DNA of 64,000 nucleotides from Hirudinaria manillensis (taxonomy: Eukaryota; Annelida; Clitellata; Hirudinida; Hirudinidae). Below the pieces are notes generated by a model. The model had not been told where the DNA came from, searched no databases, and was given only the letters and a program-made list of their open reading frames with translations. Below, in pieces: positions 33,401 to 43,635 of this stretch. Position numbers and translations under genes: made by a program. Each line of letters begins with the position of its first letter. Within the stretch, counting starts at the first letter, position 1. The DNA is taken from positions 4,358,142 through 4,422,141 of the forward strand of contig CM067532.1 of assembly GCA_034509925.1 (NCBI GenBank), written 5' to 3'.

Positions 33401-36231
33401 TGTGTTGCTTGGTGCCAATGAGCAAACATAAGAACTGTTGGTTATTAAAATCACAAGTGAAGAAAACTTTGGAGGCTGGATCTCCTTCCCTAAGAAATAA
33501 AAATTGATATTTATTGAAATGGAGCAATCGAATGAGCAGAGATATCCATCGTTTAAATATTCTGAATAAACATATTATATTATAATTTAATATATTTATA
33601 GAATGACCCCATGAGGCATTAAAGTCCCATAAAAGCTGCAGGAATCGACCTAACAAACTTCCTAACAAACCTAGAAATGATCGACTCCGTCCAAACGTGT
33701 TCGAGGCACGTCTCGGGCGCGAGGGGTTCGTCCGTGTCGAGGAAAGGTACCTTGGAGAACGAGGGAAGGAACGAGCGGTCGGACGACGGAGAGCCGAGTC
33801 CGTGCGACGGGGAGTTCCACTTCGTCGAAGGTGAACGAGTCCGACTGAAAGAAAAAAATCTTTTGTCGTCATCGAGTCATTAATTCCAGGTCGTCGATGA
33901 CGGCGATTCCCACTCTAGCAGCGCCGTTCTCGAGCCGAGGCCAGGACTGGAGAGGCGGGAGTGGCCGAACGACGGCGAGCTGATTTTGGATCCGAGGGAA
34001 GGCAGGCGAGAGGCGTCGGGAGAGAAACTCGCGAGGGCGTGACGGGACGACGTGCCGCTCGAGTTCGACGGTTTCGGGGTGATTTTTTGAGCCTCGAAGG
34101 CCCTCGAGGTGTTCGGGGATGCGTGACCTGCGAAGTCGCCGTAGCCGCGACCCACCAGGAAATCGACTTCCTAAAAAATAAAGGTTTATAATTTTTTTGT
34201 TAATGATTATTCATTGCATTAATGTATGAATATGCAATTAGCATCTTGCTTTTTTTAAAGTGACACAATTGACAAAATAAATATTTAAGCCATTAAGTAA
34301 TCACGATTCAGTCTCCATTAATTAATTAATTAATTTAATTAACAAACAATTAAATTAATAAATTCCAGAAATTAATTCTAGCAAAGCAACCTCTGGCAGC
34401 GTCCACCTAATATTCCACACGGAGTGCTTCTTGCTCTCGTGATGAAAAGTCACGGCTATGGAAGGACTCTCGCTCGTAAAAACAATTTCTTGGTGGACGT
34501 CGGTGACAAAAGAAATCAGTGCTTGATTTGCAAGTCCTAGAAACAATGGATCGGTTTTTTTTTACTTGTTGGTCTCACAAATCGTTCATGAATTACTCAC
34601 CTGTTTTATGAACAACTGGTACGAGTTCATCGAGGGGATGGATGAGGCTGAACAATGTCGTTAGCTTCTGAGTCTTGTTTGACATTCTTTAAATTAATAA
34701 AATCAATTATTAAAAGTCATGTTAAAAAAAATCATCAAAAATAAAAAAAACTTAACTGCTTTGACTTCTTTGAATTCAGACAATCTGACATGGTACAACG
34801 CTCAAACAATAAGCCACTTTGCATTGGCCATACATTCTTAACCTTAAAATATGAATAAAATTAATAAGAAATCTTTCTAGAACAATGTAATTTGCAGACA
34901 CAAAAGAAACATTATGTGCGGGGGACAGAAGTACGTGAAAAAATTGAATAGATCCAATCAGATTAAATTCTTATGGCACTGAGCAGACTGCCAAGGGAAC
35001 CATTTATAGAGATCGTAGTAAGTCATACTTATATGTCTTATATTATCCTTATATGACAATTTGAACAAGGAAGTTGTAGATCTAATTTGAAGAAGGATAA
35101 TATTTACAATATCTTTAAGCATTACAAAAATAAGCACAAAATCATTACAAGCTATACAACAACTAAGATTAAAAATCATCCAGTGTACATAATGAGTTCA
35201 GATGTTGATGCACTTACAGGCATAGGGATGTGAGATGTATAGTTTTGACCTTGCTCACAAAAGAAGGACATTCGACTGTCTTCCACTACACACACGCAAC
35301 ACTGCTGATAAAATGCTGTAAGGAATCATTATAACAATTATTGCATATAATATTGAAGCGCACAATAAAACATGTGTGTAATAAATAAGGCACTATATAA
35401 ATGATTATTTTTATATAATATTATATAAAATTATATTATATATTATATATAATATATATTATATACAATATAATATATATTATACATAATATAATTTTAT
35501 ATAATATATTATATATAATATTATTATTTAAAATACCTGAATTTTCTGAACCCATTGAAGGTTCATCAGAGGGCATGATGAAGTTGCACCAGAGGGCCTT
35601 CAGTAAAATTGAATAGTTAAGAAAACAATGGTAAATTGACATTCATATAAGGACCTTAATCACTGGGGTGTCCATGGTGAACGTCCTCAATGTTTGAGAA
35701 CTCGAGCTTCCAATGCTTCGACTCCAAACCACCAAATTATCTTTGAAGTACAACTCCTCATCACAATTCTCGACACACGAAGGACTTCTCTGCACTTTCC
35801 AACTCTCTTGAATCTGACGACAAATTACAATTAATGAGGTTGAAAACCAAAAATCAATTTTTGATATTTTCAAGTGTCACAAAAGCACTTGTTTTGGTCT
35901 AATGATTAAAAGTTTAAATTGTGCACAAATAAATTATTAGTCATAAAACAATGTTAATAAAATACAGGAAAGCCCATAACCCAGTTACTGCCAGTATTGT
36001 AAGCAATATTACCTGATTTGTGAGGCTGATATTTTTGAAGTTATGGAGACTGAATTGTGATGCAGATTTTGACAGGTGCCTATCACTGGACATGGAAGAA
36101 CCAGGGTGTGAATAATAGTATAACCTCCCATGGGGCACAAATAGTTTGGCATCTTGAGTACAAAACATCTCTTCCTTCGTCAACTCCAGCGTTACTTTGG
36201 TGCTATCATTTACAGAAGAACTGAAACGCAT
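24425..36231 (-). CDS. ANAPC1: Anaphase-promoting complex subunit 1
   Basis: This is the largest scaffold subunit of the APC/C ubiquitin ligase that drives mitotic exit. Forty-nine exons, from ATG at 36231 to stop at 24425, close the frame exactly at 1,893 residues (human 1,944). The N-terminal beta-propeller part includes FVPHGRLYYYSHPG, PTNLTEWPQFHNGVAAGL leads the proteasome/cyclosome repeats, and MDMTVTKTLSIHISALLPPS and GRPPGPEME lie in them. HLQAFRHLYVLAVEKRIL follows, and the C-terminal domain ends at ELQRYNCF. A Ser-rich loop near residues 290-400 (exons 34170-33902 and 33844-33671) matches the regulated phosphorylated loop of the family. Intron oddities: one GC-AG intron (donor GCAAGT at 30854) and two poor donors (33901, 27632) that are forced by frame. 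Confidence 0.95.
26435..26881 (+). mobile_element. 3' fragment of a CR1/L2-type non-LTR retrotransposon in an ANAPC1 intron
   Basis: The frame ending at 26773 reads as the C-terminal end of a LINE reverse-transcriptase protein: RLKQLGLKTLEHRRLICDL, then SRTRGHPLRL, FFTNRIIKPWNSLP and FKSC. The sequence after the stop ends in an (AAAT)n tail at about 26861-26880, typical of this group. It lies antisense in the ANAPC1 intron between exons 27024-26907 and 25957-25895, and only the last roughly 110 codons are present, a standard 5'-truncated insertion. Confidence 0.8.
30854..30854 (-). other. GC-AG intron donor in ANAPC1
   Basis: The exon ends CTCTCGG and the intron starts GCAAGT, the classic GC donor. 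The frame continues MALS into ESGMQAHLPP across it, as expected for the family. Confidence 0.7.
35400..35530. repeat. AT-dinucleotide-rich tract in an ANAPC1 intron
   Basis: Imperfect TATAATATTATATA repeats over about 130 bases that can fold back on themselves; low-complexity DNA next to the exon starting at 35597. Confidence 0.85.
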
Positions 36232-36886
36232 TTCATTTGTAAATATTCATTTCGTATTTTTTTCCAGATGTTCCACAATTGAAAATAATTTTGATGTCGA
36301 ATAGTTAATGATTCAGTAAAGCTTTCTGTTTGTAAAATGCTTACTCTATTCGTTAGAAAAAAGGTATAAGAAATAACATTAATATTTATTGCTAAGCTAT
36401 AGCTAGTGATATCGGTTAAGTAAAAGCTGTGTTAAATTAAATGACGGATTTAAAAACTTGATTTTAACAAATTCGATGTGAAGATTTAATAAATTCATGA
36501 AAACAACTACTTTTAAGAAGTTGTGATGGCATAATCAGAAATTGTAAAGTGTCATTGGTATTTTCTGAGCGTCAGAAAATGAGCAATTGACCAACAAACC
36601 CCTTATTTGTAATCCAAGCAGAGATCGTCGCCCGCCCCAGCGCCCAAACGATATTAAAAAACAAACACCAAAAACATGGAAATTAAAGCTATAAATACTA
36701 TTTACTCTTCTTATATTCGGTAATCTCAACATATATCATTTTGAAGAAATTTTTAATTACATTTAAGATCTTTGGAGAATATCTAACCGTTACGTGCATG
36801 CCGGGTAAATTAAGTTAAGAATTTGTGGCCACATGTAGCAGCTGACTGGAACGTAATTCTTTTCTTTAAATAAATTTTGCGCATGC
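36232..36886. promoter_or_regulatory. Putative shared promoter region of ANAPC1 and the 36887 exon
   Basis: About 650 bases lie between the ANAPC1 start codon and an opposite-facing ATG. A short GC-richer patch (CGCCCGCCCCAGCG region near 36635) sits in AT-rich DNA. No TATA box is obvious. The promoter role is inferred from gene orientation only. Confidence 0.35.
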
Positions 36887-36997
36887 ATGGCTGCTGATGA
36901 CCTTGAAAATTGCTTTTCAATTAATAGCCATTTAAACCAAGATACACCCACAATTGTCGTTGTGCGGAAGAGGTTGTGTTTGAGACTTTTTCCTGAG
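36887..36997 (+). CDS. Possible first coding exon of an unidentified gene
   Basis: A 37-codon frame starts MAADDLENCFSINSHLNQ and ends PE before a perfect donor (GAG followed by GTGAGT). It faces away from ANAPC1. I do not recognise the protein and found no in-phase second exon before the tensin gene, so the rest may lie in a distant region or this may be a non-coding or relic exon. Confidence 0.3.
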
Positions 36998-37676
36998 GTG
37001 AGTATTAATTATTATGTGATTATTGTAATAAGGCCCCACATATGAATGACTTTATGTCTATAGCTTTAAGTGATAAACATTTATAGTTAACATTATATAA
37101 CAGAATGACTAAAAATGACTTAACGTTATTGGAAAGACACAGTTTTCAGAGGCTTTCTGAAATTTGTTGGCTCAGTATCGACAAAGGACTATTTCTCACC
37201 GTAGTTATTTCGAGCTTGTTTTTTTGCCAGTTAGTTACTCAGTTTTGAACACCATTTAACATTTATGAGTCTGATTGTTAGAATTGCTTTAAATAAGATG
37301 GATGGAAAAAGCATTAAACCTCTCCTGGATTTTAGAGGGTTTAATTGCTCAAAGCGAATATAAGATACTTTACCGACTTACATATAAATTAAAAAGATTT
37401 TTATTCTAATAAGCTCGAAAATTTATGTACCATGAAATATTCTGTCCAGGTAATTTTTAGCAATAATTTTCAAGGTTTTGTTTTTAAATTTTTAAGTCGA
37501 AATTAAGCCATATTTCAGAAAACGATTGAAATCATTCTGGTTAAAATAGAAAAAAAACGCTCAAAAAGTAATTATGCAGCAAATGTGAGAAGCCAGAACT
37601 TATTTCTGTCTCGTTCTCTCCGTAAGACAGAATCTCAGACGCCAGAAAAACTATATGTCAGTTTCTGCAATGCCCA
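36998..37676. other. Intergenic or intronic stretch, nothing firm
   Basis: AT-rich. A 47-codon frame beginning MTKNDLTLLERHSFQRL at about 37104 ends in a hydrophobic segment, but its phase does not fit a splice from the exon ending at 36997. Confidence 0.35.
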
Positions 37677-38043
37677 TCTTCTATCTATATAAATAAAAAT
37701 GCAATGTGTGTTTGTAACATGCAAATGTTCTCTGAAAGTACTTAACCAATTGCTTTGAAATTTTGACACAACATACTGCTCGATCAGAGGAGTGTTTGTA
37801 TATAGGTTTATATATATTACAGAAGCTAAAAAATACGCTTTTTTTTCGAAAATCCGGCCATCTTGCCACGACGACGTCACGGCCTAATCTATGTAAATAA
37901 ACTTTAGCGAGACATTGAAAAGCTTAAACTATCGTAACCCTCACGCAAATTTGTGAAATTGTAAAAATAAACATATTAGAAAATTTCTTTCTTATAAAAT
38001 TAATCAGACCAAGCCACAGCAACGCGTGGCTGGGCACCACTAG
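37677..38043 (+). mobile_element. Non-autonomous Helitron-like element
   Basis: The element starts TCTTCTATCTATATAAATAA after an A and ends CTAG before a T, the A/T insertion pattern of Helitrons. A 6-bp perfect stem (AGCCAC at 38012-38017, GTGGCT at 38026-38031, 8-base loop) stands 8 bases before the terminal CTAG, as expected for a Helitron 3' end. The start TC and ATATAAATAAAAATG stretch match common invertebrate Helitrons. There is no coding capacity, so it would depend on a helper for RepHel. Confidence 0.75.
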
Positions 38044-38373
38044 TTAATAATAAGAACATTAAGCTCCAGAACATTTGTTTTTTGATCGGTAAATATGCAA
38101 GCAGACATCATGCACATATTGGAAATATCGATTAATTTATAATAAACAAATATATCAATAACTACGTTTAGCACTGACTTTGAGGGAATTCCTCTGTGAC
38201 TTCTGTTTATATTTATTTCCCAAATATTTAAAGTTATTTTCTCTCTAATTAATAAATACACACAGAAAACATTGTGAACCAAATCATGAAATCAAAAAAT
38301 GACTATTCTAATAATTAACGCTTAATCTTAAAATTCTACACAAATTTCAAATGATTTCCTCTAAATTCCCCAA

Positions 38374-41300
38374 TTATGCCACAAGCCTCATAATGTTCGA
38401 AACGATTTCGTCTGCCGAATGATCAAGTTCCGCAAACAAGTGACAAGTATTTGCCGTCGAAGAGTTGCCATTCTTCCTCGTTACGACACCGAAAATTCTG
38501 TAAGCGAAATGATGCCCGATTTTCAATTAACATCCTGTTTATTAATTTTTAGTTAAGGGTTTAATAAAGGTTTTGATTAGCCGAAGTTGGAGCTTTATAT
38601 AAAGTAATGCCACCCCAATAAGCTGACCCTTTTCAACAGTTGATTAAATTAAGTTTAGCCCAACTAAGAACCACATGTAAATAAGTTGATGCGGCAATAC
38701 TCTTAATCGATCCTCATTTATATAGCATGACAAATAATTGAAGACCATTATTGATTCTCGTAGGAACACTGATAGATGATAGATAAATATAAATTTATGG
38801 AAACCTGGAGGTGTTTGTCCTTTGAGTTGTCTCGTCGGTCCAAGCCCATCTATTGACGATAGCGGAACAAAGAATAATTAATGTACATTCTAGAAAAAAT
38901 CAAAATTTTCAAACCACCTCTGATCATCTGCGTTGATCCCGGCATACAAGATAATACTTCCAGGGTAGAATCTCCTAAAAAAAAGACTGCAAGAAAAACA
39001 GAATGCAAAAAAGAAACATCAGTTTCAGTTGTTTTTATTAATTTATTTTTTATTATTTTATTTATTTAGGTAATAAAGAAACATTTTATCAGTTTTACGT
39101 AGATTTCCTAAGTTAGTAGGAAGAATGTTATGGTAGTATCAAGGAAGGTTTAATTACTAATTAAAGATCGCCAATGGTGAATTGCATGTCAACTTTCAAA
39201 CATTCAAAGTGAACAACTCACGATCTGCAAGTGTCTGTAAGTGTCAGGCCACTGCTTGAAATTTTCAACTGACAAATTGTGGTCCTCTTGAGCTTATGAG
39301 AAGAGGAGTACATGGAATCAGTAGCCTTCTTTACAGCAGCAACTTCACTCAAGCCTTCGACAAGTTCAGAGCTCAAATACAAAACGTTGCAGTTCAGAGT
39401 GGCTCGAGACAAAGTTTCGTCTGAAAATTTATGCAAAATTCGATTTTTGAAAATTTGAATGCAATTCTTAGAAAATTCATTTCCGGAGTCCAGAGATTCT
39501 TGAAGAGATAAAACACAATAAATCCATTATTAAATTTTTAGATTAATTTATTTTCAGAGTAACTTAATGAGCAAATAAAACATTATGTACAGGTAAGACT
39601 ATTTGACTATATTGACCGGATTCAAACGTATGATTTATCTTCAGTCTAAATTAGAAGGAAATGATTTTTTTACTCCTATCTTATTTTTTTTTTAAATCGT
39701 CCATCTGACTTGAATCTAAGACGTCCTTGCTCAGGTTCAAAGGAGAATCGTCTTGTTCAGCATCCGATTCCTCCTGCAAATCTACAAATCAAGACGTAAT
39801 TCATTACAAATAATTATTACATCTTAATATTCTCCCACAATTTTGATGACGGATGTTCATTAAAAGTATGTAACCAAATAATCTTAAAACCTTTAAAAGA
39901 AGTACTTATATTATATGTGTTAAACGGCGCACATAAGGCAATTGCAATAATTCAAATCATTAACTTATTTCCACCGGATCTTTCAGAAGTAGTTTGCATG
40001 GAAGCGAAATCTGATTTCTACAATGTTCTCTTATAAGTGACGACAGATCAGCTGGTTAAGAAAATAATTTCATTTTTATTTTTATGGATTGGTACCTGAT
40101 TAGGATGGAACTTACGAAAAATTGGTTCACTTGGACTTCCTTTTACTCGCACTCCAGCAGGCAATGACTCTATCAAGTAATTCTTCACTTGTTCTTCTAC
40201 GTAATCGCCTTTGCATAATTAATTACAGTTAATAAACTGTGACTATGGACTCTTTAACTTCAGAGAAAAAATAATGGTCCTACACACAGCTATAGCCTGT
40301 TTTTTTTTTATGATATCTCATCTGTTACATGATTAAAATATAAATATATTTATATAAATAATGCTTTAAAATTCTATTTCGCTAAAATAATGCTGAGGTA
40401 TCTTGCAAAGTGTTAACATTAAACACATTAAATTAATAAAATCAACCACAAAACCTTATATACTGACATCTAAGAAATATCATACTTGCATTAAGTAGTC
40501 ATCTATCATAGGATTCTTTACATTTTGTCTTCGTGACATTTTACATTTCTTAATCAAAATTAATAAACAACATTATATGTTTATCTATAACCTTTGCGAT
40601 GATCCCTGTGTCCTTCGCTGACCTTCAAGACGAGCCCGTAAGCCCCTTTGTAGGAATTGCTGCTTCTGACAACAAATGATCTCACCGGTTTGTCTCGCAA
40701 ATAATTGACCGCTGAAACATTTTTACATTTCGAATGTTTACGTTCTTTTAAAGTCACCAACGATGTCTTTATTTTAATTACCTTCATGTCGAGACATGTG
40801 AAGCTTGCACCATGATGGAACCTTTCTGTTTTCACTCCACACGTCAGGCATGCCTATTTAATTTCTTTTTAGTTATATGATAGAATCGCATCGAAAATGG
40901 AGACGTAGGAACCAACTTTTGAATTTTTCGCCGAAATAAACATTGTTTTCTAGGTGTTGGTCTAACATGTCATTCAATTCTTCAAGCATCATGGACGATC
41001 TGTTACAGTAAACTTGATCGATATAAAAATACAGGAAATGGAGATATTCACTCAGCGATTTTCACCTTTCACTTTCCGCCGAACTTTCCCTTAAGTTGTG
41101 GGCTTGGTAATGCTTTTTCCGTTTCTTATCTTTTATGCCTTTGCTCGTTTGTTTGTGCAAAGGTTGCCAATTCTTGAACTCCCGGTACAAACGCTCGGAA
41201 GTATTGTGAGGCAATTCCTTCTGTCCAATGAGACTGTCCTGAATGAGGCAAAGTGAAAGCTGAAGAACTGATAAAAAAATTAAGAATTATTTATTCGCAA

Positions 41301-42635
41301 ACATAAAATTTGCAAAAAAAACCTTCTTTTTCTTCTGATTGTATCTGCCCAATGAGAAAGTTCCTAGGAGATAGATGAAATTGTTTTTATAGCTGCTTAC
41401 ATATTTCTTATATTTATATATTATATAAGCTATTATATTTCTGTTTTTATCAAAAATTGTTTTTCGGTAATATTAGAGGTCTTTTTAAAGTGCCATTTGA
41501 CCGATTTTGAAAATACATAAAATAATATATAATAAATACATTCATTTAGATTTGTTTTGAAACCTTTGAGATTAAAACATCTAGCCATTTCTTGTTCTTG
41601 TCCATCTTCAACTACGTTGTTGGAATATCTCTGGTTACGAATGTGATATTCATTTGTGTAGAATTTAAATGATCGCAACCTTTAAAACAAAAAACCTCAA
41701 AAGATGGCAAAAGATATAAACCGAAAGTTGATGTCCGATGGTTTTTCCTTCCGTAGATGCTCGCTCAAATGCTGCAGTTAAGTATTATATAAATGAGCGA
41801 GAATGCTGAAACACCGTTCTCATTTACCTGAATGAGGACGCTCTCTACTTGAATGTCTCATGAATGGATCCTCGAGGTATCTTTCTCTCTGGTGCCTGTC
41901 TTCAGACTTTTTTGGTGACTGTGAGCATTGTTCAGCACTAGAGGGGAAATCTTCAGATTGCTTTGGACGAGGAGGAGCCAATGAAGTTTCATTAACCACA
42001 CATGTCAGTCGTTCCAATTCCTCTTCCAATTCTCTAAGGAGGGATTTTGTACTTTCAACTTTCGAATTATTTGCGTTTAAATCAGATGATCCTCCATTTT
42101 CCTCAATATTCACAGCTTCTAATGTCATGTTTTTCTCTTGTGAGATATTTGATTTGGGATCCCGTGATTTGGCCCTAACTTCATCTTTTGGTTTGTCCAG
42201 GGAAGGTTGAATATCTTGCGTTAATGAACAATGATGACCTTCATCAGAACATTGTAAGATCATCTCTTCCACCTGAAGAGGTTCTAAAGTAACTGTAATT
42301 ATGGGAATGTCAAACATCTCCAAACAACTCTCTTCAATATCATGAGTTTGGACTGCATATTTTCCCTCAAGAAGAGTTGCTCTACAATGGGGTTTCGATG
42401 ATGAACCATCATCTAAGGAAACTGAGTCCAATTTAACAGAGTTATCGCTGTTTTCAAAATTTGTTGTTAGTGAAACTATTTCTGTTTTTTCCAGTGAACG
42501 TTCTTTGCATTTAACAGACGATTTTCGAAGCAACTCTAGAATTAAAGACGGGTAATCCAACAGAATGATGTCCAGAAGATCGTCAATTTCTGTTGGATCA
42601 AAGTCCAATTGCGAAAAAAACTTTTTCGTATCCAT
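38374..42635 (-). CDS. Short tensin (CTEN-like): SH2 plus PTB, no phosphatase domain
   Basis: A focal-adhesion adaptor. Fifteen exons from the ATG at 42635 close the frame exactly at 733 residues. The first large exon (42635-41828) codes a polar, probably disordered N-terminus with the helical segment SLLRELEEELERL. The SH2 domain starts at about residue 420 (CKLHMSRHE, then SFVVRSSNSYKGAYGLVLKV, retaining the phosphotyrosine-binding Arg of the FLVR motif). The PTB domain follows (CNVLYLSSELVEGLS, LFFRRFYPGS, RIFGVVTRKNGN, NTCHLFAELD) and ends at RLVA. SFxGAYGL and the SH2-PTB order are diagnostic for tensins. The PTP/C2 region of long tensins is absent; the layout is like vertebrate CTEN/TNS4 (715 residues). 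The junction at 41630 has a weak acceptor. Confidence 0.88.
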
Positions 42636-43154
42636 TCCTTCATAATATTAACATTGCTATCAATTGAAAATGTTACCGATTTTGTTTTTGAACCCGAGTT
42701 TTATATGATGATGCGTTTTTTGCCTACAGTGAGAAGCAAGCTGTGAGTTTATGCTGGCATAAGCAAAGATCTTGCAGCTGAAACCCGAGCAAGGTGAAGC
42801 AACAATGATTTGCGGATTCAAGTGCTTGGACACTCCCGACGAGATTTCGCTTCCGATTGCTAGTTCGGATAGTACATTACAAACGTAAATGAATTGGATG
42901 GTCATTTAACCGTTCCTCTTGTTTGTAGCTTTCATTTAAATTTAAAATTACTCTTCGTGTTTAACACCTTGCTTATTATTCTAGGGTGTGATATTAAATT
43001 TGATGGTATAACAAGGCAAGTTGATAACTTTCGTTAATTTTGAAATGAATAAAATTCATTAGAAAGTTAACTCTGCTTTTAAGCGTCAAAGAGTTCAATT
43101 TGTGGCAGTTTGAATATGTTGCGAAGCTAGAAAACTTCAGGCTTAAATACTTAC

Positions 43155-43302
43155 TTCCAGAGGAACCCACTTTGTCGCGTACGATTGGATACGTCTGACA
43201 TCTGAGAACAGACTGTTCAGAAGGGCAACGACTTAGATAAACGAGAGGAGCTCGCGATTGGGCTAAATTGAAACCTGTCGTGATGTCAAAACAAAGCGGC
43301 AT
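43155..43302 (-). CDS. Possible additional first exon of the tensin gene
   Basis: An ATG-led frame (MPLCFDITTGFNLAQSRAPL) ends at a strong donor GTAAGT. Its phase fits the acceptor at 42638 and would place about 50 extra residues before MDTKKFF. Alternatively this is 5' untranslated sequence. It sits about 330 bases from the GLT1D1 start, facing away. Confidence 0.35.
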
Positions 43303-43635
43303 AAGAAACTGCTGTTATCCTAATCAGAATGATCCCCTTGATATGCTTCATTACGTATTTTTGTAATAAATGCAAATTTATCGCTGCTCTAAAGACATAT
43401 ATATATTGTGATTGTATTTTTTACTTTAAACGATATTTCAAATATTCAATTTTATTTTTAGTTCTTGACAGTCTTTAAAGATTTGTTTTTGTTTTTATGT
43501 AGTCGATAAACATGCCCACCGCTAACTTTTCGCTGGTGGAATTAGTATGTGTATTCTCTTTAGTTCTTTACTATATGAGTTGAATTACATTGTATCGCAA
43601 GTGCAAATGTTATTTGTAGAAAACAACAAGCTTAA
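43303..43635. promoter_or_regulatory. Head-to-head region between tensin and GLT1D1
   Basis: About 330 bases separate the two divergent genes, so a shared bidirectional promoter is likely. No TATA box or other named site is clear. Confidence 0.35.

Noticed and set aside
33393..33872. Long minus-strand open frame rich in Arg and Ser
   Set aside because: It is a shifted reading of two ANAPC1 exons; the correct frame gives the family Ser-rich loop and LAPETCLEHVWTESI.
41860..42210. 116-codon plus-strand open frame
   Set aside because: It is the antisense of the tensin N-terminal exon, whose own frame is much longer and splices correctly.
42677..42859. Open segment upstream of the tensin start as a coding exon
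   Set aside because: Its phase fits, but it would need a 39-base intron before 42637; the shortest convincing introns here are over 60 bases. A direct splice from 43155 is simpler.
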